Source: Pegethrix bostrychoides GSE-TBD4-15B
GTDB taxonomy: Bacteria > Cyanobacteriota > Cyanobacteriia > Elainellales > Elainellaceae
Length of the DNA: 64,000 nucleotides
Assembly: GCA_019359155.1 (NCBI GenBank)
Contig: JAHHHV010000074.1
Location: 1-64,000, forward strand
Direction of reading: 5' to 3'
The notes below the pieces were generated by a model, which worked only from the letters and a program-made list of their open reading frames with translations, was not told the DNA's origin and did not search any database. This document shows positions 58,373 through 64,000 of the stretch, in pieces (the stretch's first letter is position 1; every line of letters begins with the position of its first letter). The position numbers and the translations under genes are program-made.

Positions 58373-59710
58373 ATGACGCAAGCGCATCGCGTGGTGATTG
58401 TGGGCGGCGGATTTGGCGGGCTGTATGCGGCCAAAGAGCTGGGCAAATCTGCGGCTCAGGTGACGCTGATCGACAAGCGCAACTTTCACCTGTTTCAGCC
58501 ATTGCTCTATCAGGTGGCCACCGGAACCCTCTCGCCTGCCGATATCTCATCGCCATTGCGCGGCATCCTCAGCAAGTCTCGCAACGTGCAGGTGCTGATG
58601 GACGAGGTGACGGGTATCGACCCAGAGGCGAACCAAATCACGCTGCGCGAACGCGACCAAAAGATTGACTATGACAGCCTGATTGTGGCGACGGGCGTGA
58701 GCCACCACTATTTTGGCAACGACCAGTGGAAGCCGGATGCGCCGGGACTCAAAACGATTGAAGATGCGCTAGAGATCCGCCGCCGAATTTTTGTGGCGTT
58801 TGAAGCGGCTGAAAAAGAGCCAGATCCCGAACAGCGCAAGGCTTGGCTGACGTTTGTGATTGTGGGTGGTGGCCCAACGGGCGTGGAGCTAGCGGGCGCA
58901 ATTGCCGAATTGGCCTTCAACACGCTCAAGGACGATTTCCGCACCATCGACACCACGGAGGCGAAAATTCTGCTGGTGGAAGGACTCGATCGCGTTCTGC
59001 CGCCCTATCCGCCCGAACTCTCTGAGAAAGCGGCTCAGGCGCTAGCGCGGCTGGGCGTGACGGTGCAGACGAAATCGCTGGTGTCCAACATTGCTGACCA
59101 TGTGGTGACGATCAAGCAGGGCGACGAAGTCCACGAAGTGCCTGCCCGGACGATTCTCTGGGCGGCGGGCGTGAAGGCATCGACGATGGGCAAGGTGCTG
59201 GAGCAGCAGGCGGGCGCAACGCTGGATCGCGTCGGGCGGGTGATGGTGGAGCCAGACTTGAGCGTTCCAGGATACCCAAATATTTTTGTGGTGGGCGATT
59301 TGGCAAACTATATGCACCAGGGCGATAGACCGTTACCGGGCGTTGCGCCAGTGGCGGTGCAGGAGGGTAAGTTTGTCGCCAAGCTCATTAAGCAGCGGCT
59401 GGCAGGGGCGGCAGCGCAGGCGAAGTTTGTCTATGATGACGCGGGCAGTCTAGCGGTGATTGGCCAGAACGAAGCTGTAGTGAATATGCGCTCGTTCAAG
59501 CTCTCTGGGCCTCCAGCCTGGTTCCTATGGATCTTTGCTCACATCTACTATTTAATTGAGTTTGACAACAAGCTGATTGTGACCATTCAGTGGATGTGGA
59601 ACTACTTCACCCGCAACCGGGGCGCAAGATTGATTACGGGCGAGAGTTCCTTGGTGCAAGACTACGAGCTGGCAACCGAGCAATCCCCGAAATCCCCGGT
59701 TGAAGTTTAG
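58373..59710 (+). CDS. ndh: type II NADH dehydrogenase (NDH-2)
   Basis: A 445-residue membrane-associated flavoprotein that passes electrons from NAD(P)H to quinone without pumping protons. VVIVGGGFGGLYAAKEL (FAD) and VIVGGGPTGVELAGAIAEL (NAD) are the two Rossmann motifs. VVGDLANYMHQGDRPLPGVAPVAVQEG is the conserved C-terminal FAD contact, and a hydrophobic-aromatic stretch follows (WFLWIFAHIYYLIEF). AGGAG lies 9 bases ahead of ATG 58373. It is monocistronic. Confidence 0.92.
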   Translation: MTQAHRVVIVGGGFGGLYAAKELGKSAAQVTLIDKRNFHLFQPLLYQVATGTLSPADISSPLRGILSKSRNVQVLMDEVTGIDPEANQITLRERDQKIDYDSLIVATGVSHHYFGNDQWKPDAPGLKTIEDALEIRRRIFVAFEAAEKEPDPEQRKAWLTFVIVGGGPTGVELAGAIAELAFNTLKDDFRTIDTTEAKILLVEGLDRVLPPYPPELSEKAAQALARLGVTVQTKSLVSNIADHVVTIKQGDEVHEVPARTILWAAGVKASTMGKVLEQQAGATLDRVGRVMVEPDLSVPGYPNIFVVGDLANYMHQGDRPLPGVAPVAVQEGKFVAKLIKQRLAGAAAQAKFVYDDAGSLAVIGQNEAVVNMRSFKLSGPPAWFLWIFAHIYYLIEFDNKLIVTIQWMWNYFTRNRGARLITGESSLVQDYELATEQSPKSPVEV

Positions 59711-59805
59711 GCTGAAGTCTAGATTTATCCTAAAGTTTCTAAAGAGATTGGCCAGTTACGCTATAACTGTCATATTGGCTAGGGCATATTTGGGGAGTTT
59801 TCGCC

Positions 59806-60243
59806 GTGCAGTCTTCTGGATCTAATTCTGCTTCAACGCTCAATGGTTCAACCCTTAGCGCCGCATGCGCCACGTTAACGATTGAGCTAAGCGAACTCCG
59901 CAACCGCAAAGGTCTGATTTGCGTCGCCCTGTTTGCCGGTCCAGATGGCTATCCCAACGATCCGGATGCAGCAGTGCGCTCCGGCTGCTTTGCGATTGAC
60001 AGCCTGCCCTGTCAGCTCAGCTTCGACAATTTGCCCTACGGCTGGTATGCGGCGGCGGTGCATCACGACGAAGATATGGATGGCAAGCTCACCTGTAACA
60101 CGCTTGGCATCCCCAAAGAAGGCATTGGCTTTTCTGGCAACCCGCGCATCTGGAAAGGCATTCCCTCGTTTCAAAAATCCGCCTTCGAGTTTGCGCCAGA
60201 GTCACCAGAAATCAACATCACCATGAAATATCTCTTGCGGTAG
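59806..60243 (+). CDS. DUF2141 family protein
   Basis: A 145-residue protein with the DUF2141 pattern: LTIELSELRNRKGLICVALF, then FDNLPYGWYAAAVHHDEDMDGKL, ending in a beta strand. The Asp/Glu-rich DEDMDGKL could bind calcium. GTG 59806 is preceded by GGGAG at the right distance. The signal peptide common in this family is not evident, so the true start may be further downstream or absent. The 3' end overlaps the convergent acyltransferase gene by 26 bases. Function unknown. Confidence 0.78.
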   Translation: MQSSGSNSASTLNGSTLSAACATLTIELSELRNRKGLICVALFAGPDGYPNDPDAAVRSGCFAIDSLPCQLSFDNLPYGWYAAAVHHDEDMDGKLTCNTLGIPKEGIGFSGNPRIWKGIPSFQKSAFEFAPESPEINITMKYLLR

Positions 60244-61498
60244 CCTGACTGAGCAGGTTGAGGTTGGTCTGAACGGTCTGCTGAAGCTGCTGGGTGAGTT
60301 GGCGAACCGTGCCCTGCCGATCGCGCTCGTAGTCGGGTAAATAGTCTTGCAGGTTTAGCGGACGACCCACGCGCAAAAATGCCTGCTGCTGACCTTTGGG
60401 CGGTGGCTGATCGATGTTGAACACCGAGCGTTCGAGTCGAGTCAGCGTATCCAAAAACCGCTCCGGGGTGGGATGCTCTGCAACATAGCCGACATAGAGC
60501 GCGTCAAAGTTGAGGACGCGAGCCAGCGACTGACGCATCAGCTCCCACTCATCCGCGCCGTTGACCAGAATTTGATTAGAGCCGTCTTCGTTCAGGTCGT
60601 AGCGCCGCTCAAGGGCTTGCTGAATCCGGTAGACGCGCTCGCGGTTAGGTTCGTGAGGCGCGGGGGTGAGGCTCAGCCGCTGCTCGCACTGCGCCAATAT
60701 TTCGGCCTTGATGGCGGCAATCCGTTGGTTCCAGTCGATATCTTCAAGTTCAAGCTTTGCATCAGCCGTCAGCGCCAGCCCATACTCTTGCTCAAACCGG
60801 CGCATCACCGCCGCCGAGACGACGCGCAGGCGGCTGTAGAGATCGCCAGATGCACCAGATCCAGATCCGCCAGACGCGCCAAGTTCAGAGATTCCTAGCC
60901 GTTGCTCCAGCCGTTGTAGACTGCGCTGAATAATCGGCTGCATCGAGCCGCTGTAGCGATATTTAAGGCTGATGGGCACGACCCAAAAATCGCGCGCCTC
61001 GCCTTTTTTAGCCTGCTTCGCTATCGCCTGAAGCGCCATCTGCACTGCGCCCGGCCGAAATGGCATCACCGTATCGTTTTGAAACGAGCAGCCGCCCTCT
61101 GGAAAAATCACCAGCCGACAGTCGGGCTGCGCCAATAGCTTCAAGGTCTGTGCCACGCTGTCTCGATCTGCCTGCCCACGCCGAATTGAATAGCCGCCAA
61201 TCCGCTGCAACAGCCAGCCTTCTAGTCTGCCAAACCGCTCATGCGCCGCCATGTAGTAAAACGGGCGACCCACCCGCCCAGAGAAGCCAAACATCACCAG
61301 CGGATCGTTAAACGTCGGGTGGTTGCAGAGCAGCAGGCAGGGCGAGTTTTGCAGTGTAGATAGCTGGACTTTGGGTTCAGTGCTAATCACCAGCTCTAGT
61401 CCAGCGCGCTGCCGCAGCAGCCAGGGCGAAACAGATTGCAGCAGCTTGACAAAATTGGGGGTGAGCTTGGGTGGATAGAAGGACTGGTTAGGCGGCAT
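60218..61498 (-). CDS. 1-acyl-glycerol-3-phosphate acyltransferase-family protein (PlsC-like)
   Basis: A 426-residue protein. LLLCNHPTFNDPL is the catalytic N-H-x4-D block, with FPEGG (here VIFPEGGCSF) as the phosphate-binding block and WVVPISLKYRY after it. An extra C-terminal domain of about 200 residues has no known motif. The first domain should acylate lysophosphatidate or a related lipid at the membrane. The unusual length is common in cyanobacterial members, to my knowledge. Confidence 0.82.
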   Translation of the reverse strand: MPPNQSFYPPKLTPNFVKLLQSVSPWLLRQRAGLELVISTEPKVQLSTLQNSPCLLLCNHPTFNDPLVMFGFSGRVGRPFYYMAAHERFGRLEGWLLQRIGGYSIRRGQADRDSVAQTLKLLAQPDCRLVIFPEGGCSFQNDTVMPFRPGAVQMALQAIAKQAKKGEARDFWVVPISLKYRYSGSMQPIIQRSLQRLEQRLGISELGASGGSGSGASGDLYSRLRVVSAAVMRRFEQEYGLALTADAKLELEDIDWNQRIAAIKAEILAQCEQRLSLTPAPHEPNRERVYRIQQALERRYDLNEDGSNQILVNGADEWELMRQSLARVLNFDALYVGYVAEHPTPERFLDTLTRLERSVFNIDQPPPKGQQQAFLRVGRPLNLQDYLPDYERDRQGTVRQLTQQLQQTVQTNLNLLSQATARDISW

Positions 61499-61636
61499 GG
61501 CGAATCAGTAAAGCTTGCTTTGAATTGTGAGAAGGTTCAGCCAGAGATGTCAAGCCAGAGCGACTCTAGAATCTCGAAATCTTTCCGTAGAAACAAGAGT
61601 CGGCTGAAATCCAGCGCTAGGATGTCACTATAGCGA

Positions 61637-61681
61637 GGCAGTGACAGAACAGGCAGTGACAGAACAGGCAGTGACAGAACA
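61637..61681. repeat. 15-bp tandem repeat, three copies, upstream of transaldolase
   Basis: GGCAGTGACAGAACA occurs three times without mismatch. It lies about 115 bases before the transaldolase start, within the likely promoter or leader. Confidence 0.9.
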
Positions 61682-61794
61682 ATGGCGGCGGGTAAGTGGG
61701 GTAGGCTACCCCTCGAAACCAGAACGGTCTGGTAGGCTGGTCAACAGCCTGAGTTGGCACAAGTCTTCTAAACAAACAACCGAAGGATAAACCG

Positions 61795-62970
61795 ATGGCT
61801 GAAAAGAATTTGCTAGAGCAGCTTCGAGAGATGACGGTAGTCGTGGCAGATACCGGAGACATCCAGGCGATTCAAAAATTTACGCCTCGGGATGCCACCA
61901 CTAATCCCTCACTGATTACCGCCGCTGCCCAAATGCCGGAATATCAGGAAATTGTCGATGAAACGCTGAAGAAAGCGAAGCAGGATGCGGGTTCGGGCGC
62001 TTCCGACAAAGAGATAGCGACCTTAGCCTTTGATCGCCTTGCAGTGGCCTTTGGCCTCAAGATTTTGGAAATCGTCCCCAAGCGCGTCTCCACCGAGGTC
62101 GATGCTCGCCTCTCCTACGACACCGAGGCCACCATCGAAAAAGGCCGCTATTTGATTTCAGAGTACGAAGCCGCCGGAATTAGCCGTGAGCGGGTGCTGA
62201 TTAAAATTGCCTCAACCTGGGAAGGCATTAAGGCCGCCGAAGTGCTGGAAAAGGAAGGCATCCACTGCAACCTGACGCTGCTGTTTGGGATCCACCAGGC
62301 GATTGCCTGCGCTGAGGCAGGCGCGACGCTGATTTCGCCGTTCGTGGGTCGCATCTTGGACTGGTACAAAAAAGACACTGGCAAAGACTATGCCCCCACC
62401 GAAGATCCGGGCGTGGTTTCCGTGACCAGCATCTACAACTACTACAAAAAGTACGGCCACAAGACCGAAGTCATGGGCGCGAGCTTCCGCAACATTGGCG
62501 AAATTGTCGAGCTAGCGGGCTGCGATCTGCTGACGATCTCTCCGGGCCTGCTGGGCGAGCTGCAAGCGACCACGGGCGAGCTAGTTCGCAAGCTTGACCC
62601 CGAAAAAGCCGCGACGATGACCATCGACCAGATCGCAATGGACAAAGCCACCTTTGACCAGATGCATACCGCTGACCGGATGGCTTCCGAGAAGCTAGAC
62701 GAAGGGATCAAAGGCTTCACCAAAGCGCTAGAAACATTAGAAACGCTGTTGGCTACTCGCTTAGCTCACTTAGATGAGAGTGCTCTTGTCAGCCCGCTTG
62801 CCGAAAACGTGTTCCATGCTTACGATCTGGACGGCGATGGCTTCATCACCCGTGAAGAGTGGATGGGCACAGATGCGGTATTTGATGCGCTTGACTCTAA
62901 CAAAGACGGCAAAATTACCCCAGAAGAAATGGGCGCGGGTCTAGGCGCAGTGCCAGAGCTTGTGAAGTAA
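61795..62970 (+). CDS. tal: transaldolase with C-terminal EF-hand domain
   Basis: Transfers dihydroxyacetone between sugar phosphates in the oxidative pentose pathway. [26 protein letters not shown] starts the barrel and [16 protein letters not shown] contains the Schiff-base lysine. The core is about 325 residues. Residues 335-391 add two EF-hands, [13 protein letters not shown] and [13 protein letters not shown], each with the canonical acidic loop. The same extension is known from other cyanobacterial transaldolases. Calcium could regulate or stabilise the enzyme (inference). AAGGA precedes the ATG. Confidence 0.95.
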   Translation: MAEKNLLEQLREMTVVVADTGDIQAIQKFTPRDATTNPSLITAAAQMPEYQEIVDETLKKAKQDAGSGASDKEIATLAFDRLAVAFGLKILEIVPKRVSTEVDARLSYDTEATIEKGRYLISEYEAAGISRERVLIKIASTWEGIKAAEVLEKEGIHCNLTLLFGIHQAIACAEAGATLISPFVGRILDWYKKDTGKDYAPTEDPGVVSVTSIYNYYKKYGHKTEVMGASFRNIGEIVELAGCDLLTISPGLLGELQATTGELVRKLDPEKAATMTIDQIAMDKATFDQMHTADRMASEKLDEGIKGFTKALETLETLLATRLAHLDESALVSPLAENVFHAYDLDGDGFITREEWMGTDAVFDALDSNKDGKITPEEMGAGLGAVPELVK

Positions 62971-62999
62971 CGCTGAAATCACTCTCAAGCTTTACGTTG

Positions 63000-63024
63000 A
63001 GCGGGCAAGCTGCCCGCTTTTTTA
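63000..63024 (+). terminator. intrinsic terminator after transaldolase
   Basis: AGCGGGC (63000-63006) and GCCCGCT (63012-63018) form a perfect stem with a 5-base loop, followed by TTTTTT. It ends the tal transcript. Confidence 0.9.
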
Positions 63025-63066
63025 ATTAGTTGACCTATTTAATTAGGTTTAATTAGGTTGACCTAG

Positions 63067-63975
63067 CTAAGTTGACGTAGCCTGCTGATTTAGCGCATCC
63101 GCAAGCTGCATAATTTCTGCTCTCATAGACAATTGCTCTAGCCAGGTCGCCGGAATGCTCGACTCGCCGTAGTGAGCGCCCGCAATCTGTCCGGCAATGG
63201 CAGCAGTCGTGTCGGCATCATCGCCCAGGTTGGCCGCCGTCAAAATTGCATCCTTAAAGCTGCTAGTTGTCCAGAAGCACCAGAGGGCGGCTTCTAGACT
63301 AGCCACCACATAGCCTGTGCCTCGGACTTCGTCGCGGCTTTTCTGCTGATACTCGCCGCTGGCAATCGCCTGAATCGCAGCAGATTCTGCAATATCTAGA
63401 TCACCCCGTAGGATTTCAGGCTTGTCCGCACCCGCCAGCGCCAGCCGCAGCAGCTCGCCAAACAGCCGACTTGCATCAATACATTCAGCCGCGCCATGCG
63501 TCGTCCGCGAACTCTCCCCGCAAAAATGCAGCAGCTTGTCTCGATCGGCGCAGTAAAACATTGGCACTGGCGCGAGCCGCATCAGGCAGCCATTCCCTGC
63601 TGACTGTGGATCTGAGGAGCCGCTGAACGGATTGCCAGAGCGCTTATACTGCCGCAATGCCTGACTGACAGTGCCGCCAATATCGAAGCATTCGCCTGTG
63701 CTGCTGAGGTAGCCCTGCTCCCACCAGCGACAGTAGCGCTGCATTTGATCAGCTGCATCAAAGCCTTGCTGCTCAACCAGACTCGTTGCCAAGCAGAGCG
63801 CCATTGAGGTATCGTCTGTCCACTGACCGGGCTGGAGCTGAAACGGCCCACCGCCCACCATGTCACACAGGGGCAGAAAAGAACCGCGCGGCTTGAATTC
63901 AACCGCGGTGCCGACTGCGTCTCCGGCGGCCAGACCCAGCAAGCAGCCGCGAAACCGTTCTGTTAGGGGGAGCAT
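63067..63975 (-). CDS. ADP-ribosylglycohydrolase family protein
   Basis: A 302-residue helical protein. FRGCLLGLAAGDAVGTAVEF and PGQWTDDTSMALCLATSL carry the T-D-D-T metal site; NLGDDADTTAAIAGQIAGAHYG near the end supplies the second D-D-A-D-T. These are the dinuclear magnesium sites of DraG-like hydrolases, which remove ADP-ribose from proteins or small molecules. The partner transferase is not in the window. It is the last gene on the right, its ATG at 63975 only 25 bases from the window end. Confidence 0.9.
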   Translation of the reverse strand: MLPLTERFRGCLLGLAAGDAVGTAVEFKPRGSFLPLCDMVGGGPFQLQPGQWTDDTSMALCLATSLVEQQGFDAADQMQRYCRWWEQGYLSSTGECFDIGGTVSQALRQYKRSGNPFSGSSDPQSAGNGCLMRLAPVPMFYCADRDKLLHFCGESSRTTHGAAECIDASRLFGELLRLALAGADKPEILRGDLDIAESAAIQAIASGEYQQKSRDEVRGTGYVVASLEAALWCFWTTSSFKDAILTAANLGDDADTTAAIAGQIAGAHYGESSIPATWLEQLSMRAEIMQLADALNQQATST

Positions 63976-64000
63976 CTAGCTGCGACCTAGCTGCCGACCG

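Noticed and set aside
1-64000. HIP1 (GCGATCGC) enrichment
   Set aside because: Only scattered copies were noticed, so this is not a HIP1-rich genome as far as this window shows.
1-64000. tRNA or rRNA genes
   Set aside because: No T-arm/acceptor pattern or rRNA-like stretch was found in the spacers by eye; a tRNA scan would settle it.

Overview
The window is a piece of a cyanobacterial chromosome. The gene set points that way: a class I fructose-bisphosphate aldolase, a transaldolase with a C-terminal EF-hand pair, a SelD protein fused to an NDH-2-like flavoprotein, a TLP40/CYP38-like lumenal cyclophilin, accB, efp, pyrH-frr and a free-standing urease beta subunit. Base composition and gene style fit a filamentous or unicellular non-heterocystous lineage (Leptolyngbya-like is a guess). 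No rRNA, tRNA or CRISPR array was seen.

Region 1 (1-5600) is an accessory island, visibly AT-richer than the rest. At the left edge, on the minus strand, lie the first codons of a transposase that interrupts a SAM-methyltransferase gene, then a well-formed integron attC recombination site (334-418), then an unknown gene on the same strand (557-1369). Two minus-strand integron cassettes are the simplest reading. Next to them is a plus-strand three-gene unit (HTH regulator, ImmA/IrrE metallopeptidase, PIN-like nuclease) that looks like a toxin-antitoxin or defence module. A convergent, translationally coupled pair follows: a BpsA-like methyltransferase/aminopropyltransferase and a distant paralogue of the 557-1369 protein. 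The island ends in about five 40-bp tandem repeats and a long inverted repeat.

Region 2 (5600-11500) has a small conserved-looking protein, a TPR-GT61 glycosyltransferase and an operon of unknown membrane and envelope proteins, including a 43-residue protein. Region 3 (11500-24300) holds a histidine kinase, folC, pstC-pstA-pstB with a metallophosphatase and a PstS-like protein, aldolase, an aminotransferase, an L,D-transpeptidase and a membrane protein. Region 4 (24300-25600) is a DNA-binding protein gene surrounded by copies of one palindrome, TCC-N3-GGACAGTCC-N3-GGA, the likely operator. Region 5 (25578-36200) is housekeeping: thiL, cyclophilin, efp, accB, a geranylgeranyl-reductase-like enzyme, frr-pyrH, thioredoxin-like protein, agmatinase, SlyD-like FKBP and the SelD fusion.

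Region 6 (36172-46756) is a nine-gene, all-minus surface-glycan cluster: lipid-linked sugar transferases, a flippase-like membrane protein, polysaccharide deacetylase, methyltransferase, FAD enzyme, and a Gfo/Idh dehydrogenase + DegT aminotransferase + hexapeptide acetyltransferase trio typical of acetamido-sugar synthesis. Region 7 (46757-64000) carries metabolic genes: a PuuE-like deacetylase, SH3 protein, gamma-glutamyltransferase, NhaC-type antiporter, Uma2 protein, ureB, RecB-like nuclease, choloylglycine-hydrolase family protein, class V aminotransferase, NDH-2, acyltransferase, transaldolase and ADP-ribosylglycohydrolase.

A window-wide oddity is the large number of short perfect tandem duplications (8-18 bp units). 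Inside genes the units are multiples of three; in spacers they are not.
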